Positions 1 through 9,317 are shown, numbered from the stretch's first letter. The stretch is 11,564 nt of DNA from Streptomyces sp. NRRL WC-3549 (GCF_000721935.1 NZ_KL585391.1:64940-76503), one strand, 5' to 3'. Notes: generated by a model not told the origin, from the sequence alone. Numbers and translations: made by a program.

Positions 1-321
1 GCGGCGACCGCCGAGACCCACTACGTGATGGTGGCCCCGCACAACGTGGGCGGCTCGGTGCTCACCGCTGCCAACCTGCAACTGGCGGGCTGCACACCCA
101 ACTTCAAGATCCTCGAACACTTCAACGACTTCGCGGACGCCGACATCAAGAAGGTCGTCAGGGGCGCCCCGCAGGTCGACCCGGCCACCGGCTGCTTCGC
201 CCTCTCCGAGGCCCCCGGGCTCGGGGTCGAGCTGGACGTCGAGGCGGCGGCCGAGTTCCCGCAGCAGCAGGCCCGGTTCGACCTGTGGGCCGAGGGCTGG
301 GAGAAGAGGCAGCCCAAGTGA
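1..321 (+). CDS. Enolase-superfamily sugar-acid dehydratase (mandelate racemase/muconate lactonizing type), 3' end only
   Basis: The window opens inside this gene; about 106 C-terminal residues are visible, in frame from base 1 to TGA at 319-321. The piece has the last barrel strands and capping tail of enolase-superfamily acid-sugar dehydratases: an APHNVGG motif with a His in the position used as catalytic base in this superfamily, then TAANLQLAGCTPNFKILEHF, then the APGLGVELD tail. Family members dehydrate sugar acids (galactonate, gluconate, arabinonate, rhamnonate and the like) to 2-keto-3-deoxy acids in the cytoplasm. The fragment does not tell which substrate. Its stop overlaps the GTG start of the next gene (GTGA), so the two are translationally coupled. 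With the dehydrogenase and sugar importer downstream it suggests a non-phosphorylative oxidative sugar pathway, which is inference. Family is confident; substrate unknown. Confidence 0.85.
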   Translation, partial: AATAETHYVMVAPHNVGGSVLTAANLQLAGCTPNFKILEHFNDFADADIKKVVRGAPQVDPATGCFALSEAPGLGVELDVEAAAEFPQQQARFDLWAEGWEKRQPK

Positions 322-1355
322 GCGAGGCGGCCCCGGTGGGCGCGGACTCCCGGTCGCTGCTCGTCGACCGGCCCGGCGGCCACCGGCTGGTCCGTGAGCC
401 GCGTCCCGAACCCGGCCCCGGCGAGGTCCGGGTGCGGGTCGCCGCCGCCGGCATCTGCATGAGCGACCGCGAGCTGTACGACGGCCACCGCGACGCGGCG
501 TACGTGCGCTATCCGGTGGTGCCCGGACACGAGTGGGCCGGGACGGTCGAGGCGGTGGGCGCGGGCGTGGACGCCCGGCTCGTCGGGCGGCGCACGGTCG
601 CCGAGGGCTTCCGGTTCTGCGCGACCTGCGAACGGTGCCGGCACGGGGAGACCTCGCTGTGCACGGCGGGGTACGACGAGACGGGGTTCACCCGGCCCGG
701 CGCCTTCGCCGACCACGTGGTGGTCCCGGCCCGGCTGCTGCACCCGCTCGCCGACGACGCCGACCTCAGGGCCGCCGCGCTGCTGGAGCCCGCCGCGGTG
801 GTCGCGGCGGCGGTACGGGCCGGGGCGCCGCAGCCGGGTGAGCGGGTCGCGGTGCTGGGGGCGGGGACACTGGGGCTGCTCGCGGTCCAGCTCCTGGCGG
901 CCTTCTCGCCGGCCGAGCTCACCGCGATCGACCCCCGGGAGCAACGGGCCTCACTGGCCCTGGACTTCGGGGCGAGCCAGACGCTCGGCCCCGGGCAGGC
1001 CGGGGAGGTGCGCGGACGCTACGACCTGGTCGTGGAGACCGCCGGCGCCCCGAGCACCGCCGCCGACGCGTGCCTGCTGGCGCGCCGGGGCGGCCGGGCG
1101 GTGCTGACCGGGATGTTCACCCCGGGCGCGGCGGGCATCGACCCGGTGCACCTGTCGCTGAGCCAGCTCACCGTCCGCAGCGTCTTCGGCGCCTCCTCGG
1201 CGGCCTGGTCCCACGCGGTACGGGCGTTCACCGCCGGGCTGCTCGATCCGGCACCGCTGATCACCCACGAGTTCCCGCTGGAGCGGTTCGCCGACGCCGT
1301 GGCCCTGGTGGGCTCCGGGGACCCGGCGACCGGGAAGGTGCTGCTGCGCCCTTAG
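318..1355 (+). CDS. Zinc-dependent medium-chain alcohol/polyol dehydrogenase
   Basis: A 345-residue medium-chain dehydrogenase (MDR family), the usual size. The start is GTG at 318, overlapping the upstream TGA by four bases, with a GAGAAGAGG ribosome site at 301-309; further in-frame sequence upstream lies inside the previous gene. Catalytic zinc ligands are C47 (GICMSD, usually GICGSD), H71-E72 (PGHEW) and E157 (LLEPAA). Structural zinc is held by C101, C104, C107 and C115. A Rossmann GAGTLG motif at 181-186 binds NAD(P). Such enzymes oxidise a secondary alcohol of a sugar, polyol or deoxy sugar acid to a ketone in the cytoplasm. Sitting between an acid-sugar dehydratase and a sugar importer, it probably acts on the same carbohydrate. 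The exact substrate (for example a sugar, a sugar acid or a 2-keto-3-deoxy acid) cannot be read from sequence. The gene is intact. Confidence 0.88.
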   Translation: MSEAAPVGADSRSLLVDRPGGHRLVREPRPEPGPGEVRVRVAAAGICMSDRELYDGHRDAAYVRYPVVPGHEWAGTVEAVGAGVDARLVGRRTVAEGFRFCATCERCRHGETSLCTAGYDETGFTRPGAFADHVVVPARLLHPLADDADLRAAALLEPAAVVAAAVRAGAPQPGERVAVLGAGTLGLLAVQLLAAFSPAELTAIDPREQRASLALDFGASQTLGPGQAGEVRGRYDLVVETAGAPSTAADACLLARRGGRAVLTGMFTPGAAGIDPVHLSLSQLTVRSVFGASSAAWSHAVRAFTAGLLDPAPLITHEFPLERFADAVALVGSGDPATGKVLLRP

Positions 1356-1438
1356 GCGTGGGCCCGTACCGCCCGGCACGCCGAGGCGTACCCCGGGAAC
1401 CGAACTCCGTCCGAAATACCGAACACGAAGGAGCTGTC

Positions 1439-2422
1439 GTGAACGACGCCCCTGACTCAGCCGCCCCCGACACGGGCCCGCGCCGCCCCGGTGGCGCCGC
1501 GCTCACCGCGCTCGGCCTCGGCCCCGCCCCCCTCTCCCCCGCCGACGCCTCCCCGCACTCCTTCCCGGACGGCGGGAGCTGGCGTACCGAGGTGCCGTCC
1601 GTGGAGGGACCGGAGGCCCTGGACGTCGTACTCGGGGAGTCCGCGAGGCTCGGCGTCCCGGTGCACCGCGTCAGCCAGGGCAGCGGCATCTGGATGCTGA
1701 CGGACGCGGAGATCACCGAGATGGTGGACGCCTGCGCCGAACAGGGCGTCGAGCTCTGCCTGTTCACCGGCCCGCGCGGGACCTGGGACACCGGCGCGTC
1801 CGCGCGTACGGACTCCGGCGGCGCCGGGCTCCGCGCCCGGGGGCACGACGCCCTGGCGGGGTGCGTGGAGGACGCCCTGCGCGCCACCGGGCTGGGGGTG
1901 AGGTGTCTGCTCGTGGCGGACGAGGGCGTGCTGTGGACCCTGCACCGGCTGCGGGGACAGGGCGTCCTGCCCGCGGACACCACCCTCAAGGTGTCGGCGC
2001 TCATCGGGCCCGTGAACCCGGCCTCGTACGCCGTGTTCGAGCAGCTCGGCGCCGACTCGGTCAACGTCCCGTCCGACCTGACGCCCGCCCAGCTGACCGA
2101 GATCCGCCGGGTCTCCCGGGCCCCGATGGACCTCTACATCGAGGCTCCGGACGACCTGGGCGGTTATGTGCGGATGTACGAGGTCGCCGAGCTGATCCGG
2201 CGGGGGGCGCCGCTGTACCTGAAGTTCGGCCTCTCCAAGGCGCCCGGGATCTATCCGTACGGCCGGCACCTGCGGGAGCTCGCGCTGGCCACCGCCAAGG
2301 AGCGGGTGCGGCGCGGGCGGCTCGCGCTGGACCTGCTCGCGCGGCACGGGGCGGACGGGGACATGGCCCCGCTCGGCGGCCGACTGCCCGGCCCGCTCAA
2401 CCGCTTCGAGACCTCGTCATAA
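1439..2422 (+). CDS. TIM-barrel-like protein of sugar operon (U32-peptidase-like, function unknown)
   Basis: A 327-residue protein. I place the start at GTG 1439 because AAGGAG at 1428-1433 lies five bases before it; the frame stays open upstream but overlaps the dehydrogenase. After a Pro/Ala-rich, probably disordered N-terminus (about 60 residues), the rest alternates predicted strands and helices as in a beta/alpha barrel, with acidic strand ends such as VNVPSDL and [16 protein letters not shown] and a basic [15 protein letters not shown] stretch near the C-terminus. I recall similar actinobacterial proteins annotated as 'U32 family peptidase', but the U32 cysteine signature is not visible, so protease activity is doubtful. 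It lies 83 bp after the dehydrogenase and 131 bp before chvE, all on one strand. That suggests a cytoplasmic role in breakdown of the imported sugar, perhaps a lyase or aldolase-like step; this is inference. The coding call is firm, the function is not. Confidence 0.72.
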   Translation: MNDAPDSAAPDTGPRRPGGAALTALGLGPAPLSPADASPHSFPDGGSWRTEVPSVEGPEALDVVLGESARLGVPVHRVSQGSGIWMLTDAEITEMVDACAEQGVELCLFTGPRGTWDTGASARTDSGGAGLRARGHDALAGCVEDALRATGLGVRCLLVADEGVLWTLHRLRGQGVLPADTTLKVSALIGPVNPASYAVFEQLGADSVNVPSDLTPAQLTEIRRVSRAPMDLYIEAPDDLGGYVRMYEVAELIRRGAPLYLKFGLSKAPGIYPYGRHLRELALATAKERVRRGRLALDLLARHGADGDMAPLGGRLPGPLNRFETSS

Positions 2423-2553
2423 CGTTCCGGAAACTCTCCCCACAAAAGAAGACACAGCCGCGCACAATCCCACACACCTGTTCTCGATCGATCTGCCCGC
2501 AGCGTTCTGGCACCACCGGACCGGACCCCCACACCTCCCAAGGAATGATGACT
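2423..2553 (+). promoter_or_regulatory. Intergenic leader before chvE, candidate promoter/operator region
   Basis: This is the longest gap within the operon (131 bp) and is less GC-rich than the flanking genes. It has an exact TTCCGGAA palindrome at 2425-2432 just after the upstream stop, a purine-rich ACAAAAGAAGA stretch around 2441-2452, and a TCGATCGA palindrome near 2485-2492. An AAGGA ribosome site at 2540-2544 is nine bases from the third of three close ATGs (2545, 2548, 2554). The composition would suit an internal promoter raising expression of the binding protein above that of the catabolic enzymes, but I see no clear -35/-10 pair. Tentative. Confidence 0.3.
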
Positions 2554-3663
2554 ATGCGCAACCGCAGAGCCGCACTTGCCGCCGTGGCCTCCGCCGCCTC
2601 CCTCGCCCTCGCACTGACCGCCTGCGGCCGGAACAGCGAGGGCGGCAGCGAGGAGGACAAGGGGGGCTCAGGCGACGCCACGGTCGGCATCGCGATGCCG
2701 ACCAAGTCCTCCGAGCGCTGGATCTCCGACGGCGCCAACGTCGTGAAGGAACTGAAGTCTAAGGGCTACAAGACGAAACTCGTCTACGGCGAGGACGACC
2801 CGGACCAGCAGGTCTCGCAGATCGAGAACATGATCACGCAGGGCGTGGACGCCCTGATCGTCGCCGCGATCGACAACAAGTCCCTCAACAACGTGCTGCA
2901 GCAGGCCAAGGACGCCGACATCCCGGTGATCTCCTACGACCGGCTGATCCTCGGCACCGAGAACGTCGACTACTACGCCTCGTTCGACAACGAGAAGGTC
3001 GGCGAGCTGCAGGGCTCGTACATCGTGGACAAGCTCGGTCTGGAGGACGGCGAGAAAGGCCCCTTCAACATCGAGCTGTTCGCCGGCTCCAACGACGACA
3101 ACAACACCCGGTACTTCTTCCAGGGCGCGATGAACGTCCTGAAGCCGTACATGGACAAGGGCGAGGTGGTCGTCAAGTCCAGGCAGACCGCGCTCAACCA
3201 GGTCACCACCCTGCGCTGGGACGGCGGCGCCGCGCAGCGCCGCATGGACGACCTGCTGACGTCGACCTACCGCAGCGCCACGGTGGACGCGGTGCTCTCG
3301 CCGTACGACGGCATCTCCATCGGCATCCTCTCCGCCCTGAAGTCGGACGGCTACGGCTCCAAGTCCAAGCCCATGCCGGTGGTCACCGGTCAGGACGCGG
3401 AGCTGGCATCCGTGAAGTCGATCATCGCGGGTGAGCAGACCCAGACCGTCTACAAGGACCTGCGCAAGCTCGCCGAGGTCGCCTCGAACATGGTCGACGC
3501 CTCCCTGAACGACAAGAAGCCCGAGCTCAACGACTCCAAGACCTACGACAACGGTGTCAAGGTCGTCCCCGCCTACCTGCTGCAGCCGGTCAGCGTCGAC
3601 AAGGACAACTACAGGAAGGCGCTCGTGGACGACGGCTACTACACCGAGAACGACCTCAAGTAA
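2554..3663 (+). CDS. chvE: Multiple-monosaccharide ABC transporter substrate-binding lipoprotein ChvE
   Basis: A 369-residue periplasmic-binding-protein homologue, anchored outside the membrane as a lipoprotein. The start at 2554 is chosen over ATGs at 2545 and 2548 because AAGGA at 2540-2544 then has nine-base spacing. The signal peptide is MRNRR plus a hydrophobic stretch, with lipobox LTAC and Cys24 as the lipidated residue. The mature part matches the ChvE type closely: [116 protein letters not shown] and [15 protein letters not shown]. Characterised ChvE proteins bind several aldoses, including arabinose, galactose, glucose, xylose and fucose. The ATPase follows after 32 bp and the permease after that, giving a full CUT2-type importer. 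The gene is intact, unlike its two partners. Confidence 0.95.
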   Translation: MRNRRAALAAVASAASLALALTACGRNSEGGSEEDKGGSGDATVGIAMPTKSSERWISDGANVVKELKSKGYKTKLVYGEDDPDQQVSQIENMITQGVDALIVAAIDNKSLNNVLQQAKDADIPVISYDRLILGTENVDYYASFDNEKVGELQGSYIVDKLGLEDGEKGPFNIELFAGSNDDNNTRYFFQGAMNVLKPYMDKGEVVVKSRQTALNQVTTLRWDGGAAQRRMDDLLTSTYRSATVDAVLSPYDGISIGILSALKSDGYGSKSKPMPVVTGQDAELASVKSIIAGEQTQTVYKDLRKLAEVASNMVDASLNDKKPELNDSKTYDNGVKVVPAYLLQPVSVDKDNYRKALVDDGYYTENDLK

Positions 3664-3695
3664 CCGGGCCGACTCAAGGATTGGAAGGCACGACC

Positions 3696-5264
<1,569 letters not shown>

Positions 5265-5268
<4 letters not shown>

Positions 5269-6525
5269 GCACGGACCTGACCGCCAAGAACCCGGACCCC
5301 GCGCCGCCCGGCGGAGGCGGGAAGGCATCCGGTGACGGCCTGCTGCAGCTGATGCTCGGCGGTATGCGCCGCAACATGCGCCAGTACGGCATGCTGATGG
5401 CCCTCGGCCTGATCGTGGTGCTGTTCGCGGTGTGGTCGGGCGGCGACCTGCTGCTGCCGCGCAACGTCTCCAACCTGGTGCTGCAGAACAGCTACATCCT
5501 GATCCTCGCGATCGGCATGATGCTCGTCATCATCGCGGGCCACATCGACCTCTCGGTGGGCTCACTGACGGCGTTCATCGGCGCGATGTCCGCCGTGCTG
5601 ATGGTCGAACACGATCTCTCCTGGCCGCTCGCGGTGGTGCTGTGCCTGGCCGTCGGCGCCGTCGCGGGCTCGGTGCAGGGGTTCTTCATCGCCTACCTCG
5701 GCATACCGTCGTTCATCGTGACCCTCGCGGGCATGCTGCTCTTCCGCGGTCTGACGGAGATCGTCCTGAAGGGCCAGACCCTCGGTCCCTTCCCGAAGGA
5801 CCTGCAGAAGATCGCCAACGGCTTCCTCCCCGAGGTCGGCCCGGACACCAACTACCACAACCTCACCCTGCTGCTGGGCTTCGCCCTGATCGCCTTCGTG
5901 GTGCTCCAGGAGGTCCGCGACCGCAAGCGGCAGCAGGAGTTCGCCCTCGACGTGCCGCCGGTCAAGCTCTTCCTGCTGAAGCTGGTCGCCCTGGTCTCGG
6001 CCGTCCTCGTCGTCACCCTGCTGCTCGCCAGCTACAAGGGCGCCCCGGTCGTGCTGCTCATCCTCGGCGTGCTGGTCGTCGGGTTCGGCTACCTGATGCG
6101 CAACGCGGTCATCGGCCGCCACATCTACGCCATCGGCGGGCTACGCCATCGGCGGCAACCTGCCCGCGGCCAAGCTGTCGGGCGTGAAGGACAAGAAGGT
6201 CACCTTCCTGGTCTTCCTGAACATGGGCATGCTCGCGGCCCTGGCGGGCCTGGTCTTCGCCGCCCGCTTCAACGCGGCCTCCCCCAAGGCGGGCCTCAAC
6301 TTCGAACTGGAGGCCATCGCGGCCTCGTTCATCGGCGGCGCGTCGATGAGCGGCGGTGTCGGCACGGTGCTCGGCGCCATCATCGGCGGTCTGGTGCTCG
6401 GCGTCCTGAACAACGGGATGAACCTCGTCGGCATCGGCACCGACTGGCAGCAGGTCATCAAGGGCGCGGTGCTGCTGGCCGCGGTCGGCTTCGACGTCTG
6501 GAACAAGCGCAGGGTCGGCTCCTGA
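5265..6525 (+). pseudogene. mmsB: Multiple-monosaccharide ABC transporter permease MmsB, frameshifted by a 16-bp duplication
   Basis: Inner-membrane permease of the CUT2 (BPD_transp_2) family that forms the channel for ChvE/MmsA. ATG 5265 overlaps the mmsA stop, with AAAGAGG at 5251-5257. It has a short polar N-terminus and then many hydrophobic segments (for example residues 42-58, 71-91, 101-113, 121-147, 149-161). The family motif AGHIDLSVGS is at 91-100. Around 6125-6156 a 15-16 base unit is repeated, turning the expected HIYAIGGN into HIYAIGGLRH and shifting the frame by +1. As written, about the last 125 residues, with the conserved segments FEAIAA-like FELEAIAASFIGGASMSGG and GAIIGGLVLGVLNNGMNLVG, are lost and translation stops at 6537-6539. 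The proper C-terminus continues in another frame to TGA 6523-6525. Removing one copy gives 414 residues, a normal size. This is the second such lesion in adjacent genes. Confidence 0.93.
6125..6156 (+). repeat. 16-bp near-perfect tandem duplication inside mmsB
   Basis: The unit CTACGCCATCGGCGG occurs at 6125-6139 and again at 6141-6155, so the repeat period is 16 bases; the sixteenth base is G in the first copy and C in the second. It encodes YAIGG twice in different frames and shifts the permease frame by +1. Confidence 0.96.
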
Positions 6526-6539
6526 CACCGGACCGGTGA

Positions 6540-6575
6540 CGAGAGCGGCGCTCCCGGACGGGAACGCCGCTCTCG
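6540..6575 (+). terminator. Strong hairpin terminator after mmsB
   Basis: Perfect 11-bp arms (CGAGAGCGGCG at 6540-6550 and its complement at 6565-6575) enclose one mismatch and a further four pairs around a GGAC loop. It lies 15 bases after the restored mmsB stop. No T-run follows, as is common for terminators in high-GC actinobacteria. It could also stop transcription arriving from the right, on the strand of the arabinofuranosidase relic. Confidence 0.85.
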
Positions 6576-6589
6576 CTGCGTCCAGGCCC

Positions 6590-7194
6590 CCGTCGGACGA
6601 GCGGGATCACGTTCCGGGACACCGGCTCCGGGACGGCCGTGAGCGTACCGTCCCGGAGCACCGTGCCTTCGCCCGGACGCTGGGGATGACCCGGTCCGGC
6701 TCGGACAGGGTGTCGCGGGCCTCGGGTTCGGGGTCGGCGTCGGCCACCACCCGGTGGTCGGCGACCGTGCTCAGCTCCAGCCCGGCAGGGCCACGTCGAG
6801 CGGCAGGGAGGCCGTTCTCGCCGCACTTGGCGGTGGTGTGTACGTGGGCGAGTCCACCCGGACGGTCAGCACTTCGCCCCGTCCGTGACGGGCCGTCAGC
6901 GCGAAGGGGTGGAAGGTGGTCTGCCGCCGGGCGGGGCCGCCCGGCTCGGTCGTGATCTGCGCGATCACGTCAGCCAGCTGCGCCAGGCAGGCCGCGGCCA
7001 CCCGGTCGGAACGCCGCAGCAGCGCGCTCAGGAGGCCTCGGGCCGGTCCGGCGGGTCTCCCGCGTCTCCCGCTGGAGCCGGGCCCGGTGCCAGACGTACC
7101 ACTCGTCGAAGCCGAGGTCGATCCTCTTGTCGGACTGCAGACGGGCACCGACGTGGTCGCAGGTGGCGACGACACGTTCGATGAACGCACGGCG
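6590..7194 (-). pseudogene. Decayed GH51 alpha-L-arabinofuranosidase, C-terminal remnant
   Basis: The - strand here has no intact gene, but successive frames spell the C-terminal third of GH51 arabinofuranosidases, enzymes that release terminal L-arabinose from plant polysaccharides. Pieces in order: FIERVVATCDHVGARLQSDK and IDLGFDEWYVWHRARLQ (about 7185-7040); then in another frame LLSALLRRSDRVAAACLAQ and ADVIAQITTEPGGPARRQ with TTFHPFALTARHGRGEVL (about 7037-6840); TTAKCGENG (6837-6811); LPLDVALPGW (about 6805-6780); ELSTVADHRVVADADP and DTLSEPDRVIPS (6777-6680); and GTVLRDGTLTAVPEPVSRNV (6667-6610). At least five frame changes and two internal deletions of roughly 20 residues separate them. 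The catalytic part is absent; the visible end near 7190 adjoins the ohr terminator. It lies tail to tail with the sugar transporter, so arabinose was perhaps a former substrate. The family call rests on recalled motifs. Confidence 0.78.
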
Positions 7195-7224
7195 GAGGGC
7201 CGCACCTGACGGGATGCGGCCCTC
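7195..7224 (-). terminator. Hairpin terminator after ohr
   Basis: A perfect 10-bp inverted repeat, GAGGGCCGCA at 7195-7204 and TGCGGCCCTC at 7215-7224, with a 10-base loop. On the - strand it begins 19 bases after the ohr stop and also marks where the recognisable arabinofuranosidase relic ends. There is no T-run. Confidence 0.8.
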
Positions 7225-7243
7225 GGACGTGCGGGGCGCCGGC

Positions 7244-7672
7244 TCAGGCGACCGACAGGTCCACCGTGATGTTGCCGCGGGTGGCGTTCGAGTACGGGCA
7301 CACCTGGTGCGCCTTCTCGACCAGGGACCGAGCGGTGTCCTGGTCGACGCCCGGGATGGAGGCGCTGATCGCCACCTCCAGGCCGAAGCCGCCGGCCTCG
7401 GTCTTGCCGATGGAGACGGACGCGGTCACCGTCGAGCCGGTGATGTCCACCTTCTCCTTACGGGCGACCACGCCGAGCGCGCCCTGGAAGCAGGCGCTGT
7501 AGCCCGCCGCGAAGAGCTGCTCGGGGTTGGTGCCGGCACCGCTGCCGCCCATCTCCTTCGGCGGGTTGACGACGACGTCGAGCTTGCCGTCGTCGGTGGA
7601 GACGCGGCCGTCACGGCCGTTCTCGGCGGTGGCGACGGCGGTGTAGGCGACGTCGATGCTCTGGATGGTCAT
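7244..7672 (-). CDS. ohr: Organic hydroperoxide resistance protein (Ohr/OsmC family thiol peroxidase)
   Basis: A 142-residue cytoplasmic peroxidase, the standard Ohr length. It reduces organic and fatty-acid hydroperoxides using a reactive cysteine pair, in known members recycled by lipoylated proteins. The peroxidatic Cys61 is in YSACFQGAL, the resolving Cys125 is in VCPYSNATRGN, and the conserved Arg20 (NGRDGR) and Glu51 (TNPEQLFAAGY) that activate Cys61 are present. The ATG at 7670-7672 is preceded by AGGAGGAG at good spacing; an upstream in-frame GTG (7712-7714) would add 14 residues that include this ribosome site, so I reject it. The NADPH-dependent reductase gene ends 65 bp upstream on the same strand, so the two probably share a transcript that ends at the hairpin at 7195-7224. 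The call is firm. Confidence 0.95.
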   Translation of the reverse strand: MTIQSIDVAYTAVATAENGRDGRVSTDDGKLDVVVNPPKEMGGSGAGTNPEQLFAAGYSACFQGALGVVARKEKVDITGSTVTASVSIGKTEAGGFGLEVAISASIPGVDQDTARSLVEKAHQVCPYSNATRGNITVDLSVA

Positions 7673-7737
7673 ACGGGTGACTCCTCCTGCTGTTGCACCG
7701 CGGTTCGCGCCCACGACCGCGGCGGCCTGCGTCGAGC

Positions 7738-8766
7738 CTATCGGGTGGCGTCGAGGGAGACGATCATCTTCCCGGTGTTCTCTCCGCGCAGCAGGCCCAG
7801 GAACGCGTCGAAGCCCTTCTCGATGCCCTCGACCTTCGTCTCGCGGTACTGGAGCGCACCGGAGGAGAGCCAGCCGGCGACCTCGTCGACGAACTGCGGC
7901 TGGAGCGCCGAGTGGTCGCCGACGAGCATGCCCTCAAGGCGCAGCCGCTTGCCGATGACGAGGGCGAGGTTGCGCGGGGCGGGGGTGGGCTCGGTGGAGT
8001 TGTACTGCGCGATCATGCCGCAGATGGTGGCGCGGCCGTGCACATTGAACGAGGAGATCGCGGCCTCCAGGTGCTCCCCGCCGACGTTGTCGAAGTAGAC
8101 GTCGATGCCGTCGGGGGCGGCCTCGGCGAGCTGCTCCTTGACCGGGCCGTTCTTGTAGTTGAAGGCCGCGTCGAAGCCGTACTCCTCGGTGAGGAGCTTC
8201 ACCTTCTCGTCGGATCCCGCCGAGCCGATGACCCGCGAGGCGCCCTTGAGCTTCGCCATCTGGCCGACCTGGCTGCCGACCGCGCCGGCCGCACCGGAGA
8301 CGAAGACGGCGTCGCCCTCCTTGAAGGAGGCCACCTCGAACAGGCCTGCGTAGGCGGTGAGTCCCGTCATGCCGAGCACACCGAGGTAGGCGGAGAGCGG
8401 GGCGAGGGAGGCGTCGACCTTCACCGCGTGCTCGGCGGGCACCTCCGCGTACTCACGCCAGCCCTTGCCGTGGAGCACGTGGTCACCGACGGCGAAGCCC
8501 TCCGCCTCCGAGGCGATGACCTCGCCGACCGCACCCCCGTCCATGGGGCGGTCGAGCTCGAAGGGCGGGGTGTACGACTTCACGTCGTTCATCCGGCCGC
8601 GCATGTACGGGTCGACCGAGAAGTACAGGTTGCGCACGAGGACGCGGCCCTCGCCGGGAGCGTTCACCGGTGCCTCGCGGAGCGCGAGGTCCGAGGCCTC
8701 GGGCCAGCCGTGCGGGCGGGCGACGAGGTGCCATTCACGGCCGGAGGCGGGAAGTGCTGCAGACAT
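7738..8766 (-). CDS. NADP-dependent medium-chain reductase (PTGR/CurA-like, zinc-free)
   Basis: A 342-residue zinc-independent member of the medium-chain dehydrogenase/reductase family, close in type to leukotriene B4 12-hydroxydehydrogenase/prostaglandin reductase and bacterial CurA/YncB. These enzymes reduce the double bond of alpha,beta-unsaturated ketones and aldehydes with NADPH. Typical motifs are LYFSVDPYMRGRM (residues 47-59), LGMTGLTAYAGL (131-142), the cofactor loop SGAAGAVGSQVG (157-168) and YFDNVGG. The zinc ligands of the alcohol dehydrogenases are absent. The start is ATG 8764-8766, with GAGGAGA upstream on the - strand; an earlier in-frame start would take in this ribosome site and part of the regulatory region. 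It is transcribed away from marR and towards ohr. A joint role in detoxifying lipid peroxidation products (ohr removes the peroxide, this enzyme the reactive enone) is a reasonable inference. Confidence 0.9.
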   Translation of the reverse strand: MSAALPASGREWHLVARPHGWPEASDLALREAPVNAPGEGRVLVRNLYFSVDPYMRGRMNDVKSYTPPFELDRPMDGGAVGEVIASEAEGFAVGDHVLHGKGWREYAEVPAEHAVKVDASLAPLSAYLGVLGMTGLTAYAGLFEVASFKEGDAVFVSGAAGAVGSQVGQMAKLKGASRVIGSAGSDEKVKLLTEEYGFDAAFNYKNGPVKEQLAEAAPDGIDVYFDNVGGEHLEAAISSFNVHGRATICGMIAQYNSTEPTPAPRNLALVIGKRLRLEGMLVGDHSALQPQFVDEVAGWLSSGALQYRETKVEGIEKGFDAFLGLLRGENTGKMIVSLDATR

Positions 8767-8879
8767 GGGTGGGGGGTCTCCTCGTGTCTCGCGGACGGGT
8801 AGCGGAAATGCTTCATTACCTGAAACAACCATGCGCCTACATATTTCATGTTGTCAAGCAATTGGGTATCCTGTGTGTC
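8767..8879. promoter_or_regulatory. Divergent promoter region with candidate MarR operator
   Basis: This gap between the reductase (leftwards) and marR (rightwards) is markedly AT-rich at 8805-8870 compared with everything around it. On the - strand an exact TTGACA lies at 8857-8852, with CATGGT 18 bases further at 8833-8828, a possible promoter for reductase-ohr. The -35 element overlaps short dyads: TTG-TCAAG-CAA at 8851-8861, and CTACAT-ATTTC-ATGTTG nearby with one mismatch. A repressor bound there would block both directions, the usual MarR arrangement. No good ribosome site precedes the marR ATG, so that gene may have a very short or no leader. Positions come from sequence, binding is inferred. 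Confidence 0.5.
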
Positions 8880-9317
8880 ATGGCCACCCCGCGCACGGAC
8901 CCGCTGACCCTGGACGTCATAGAACTGATCGGTGGCGTCGTGGCCCGCTACCACGAGGAGTACGACCGCGCCGCCTCCGCGCACGCCCTGACCGGTGCGC
9001 AGGCCAGGGTCCTCGGCCTCCTTTCCCTGGAACCGATGCCCATGCGCCGGATCGCCCGCCGGCTGAAGTGCGAGCCCTCCAACGTCACCGGCATCATCGA
9101 CCGGCTGGAGCTCCGCGGCCTGGTGGAGCGCCGTCCCGACCCGGCGGACCGGCGGGTCAAGCTGGCCGCCGCCACCGAGGAGGGGACCAGCACGGCCCGG
9201 CAGCTGCGGGACGCACTGGACTTCGCCCGGGAACCCCTCGCCGAGCTCACCGTGGCCGAGCGCACGCTCCTGCGCGACCTGCTGCGCCGGATGCTGGGCA
9301 CGGAGCCGGAGCTCTGA
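8880..9317 (+). CDS. MarR family transcriptional regulator
   Basis: A 145-residue protein of typical MarR length, a dimeric winged-helix DNA-binding repressor whose binding is relieved by small molecules or oxidation. The helix-turn-helix and wing are visible: MRRIARRLKCEPSNVTGIID (about 55-74), then RLELRGLVERRPDPADRRVK with the conserved D-x-R wing motif (about 75-94). The flanking N- and C-terminal helices are consistent with dimerisation. Its only cysteine is Cys64 in the recognition-helix region; the N-terminal reactive Cys of OhrR is missing, so despite the neighbouring ohr this is not a canonical OhrR peroxide sensor. ATG 8880 lacks a clear ribosome site. It is divergent from reductase-ohr and probably represses them and itself (inference). 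The stop overlaps a hairpin shared with the convergent gene. Confidence 0.93.
   Translation: MATPRTDPLTLDVIELIGGVVARYHEEYDRAASAHALTGAQARVLGLLSLEPMPMRRIARRLKCEPSNVTGIIDRLELRGLVERRPDPADRRVKLAAATEEGTSTARQLRDALDFAREPLAELTVAERTLLRDLLRRMLGTEPEL

Noticed and set aside
6536..6955. A 139-codon + strand frame after mmsB
   Set aside because: It begins in the mmsB terminator and lies antisense to the GH51 relic; its composition is Arg/Ser/Gly/Ala-rich and no ribosome site precedes it.
7127..8802. Overlapping + strand frames opposite ohr and the reductase
   Set aside because: The - strand products have complete catalytic motifs and ribosome sites, while the + frames are rich in Arg, Gly, Val and Asp and match no family I recognise.
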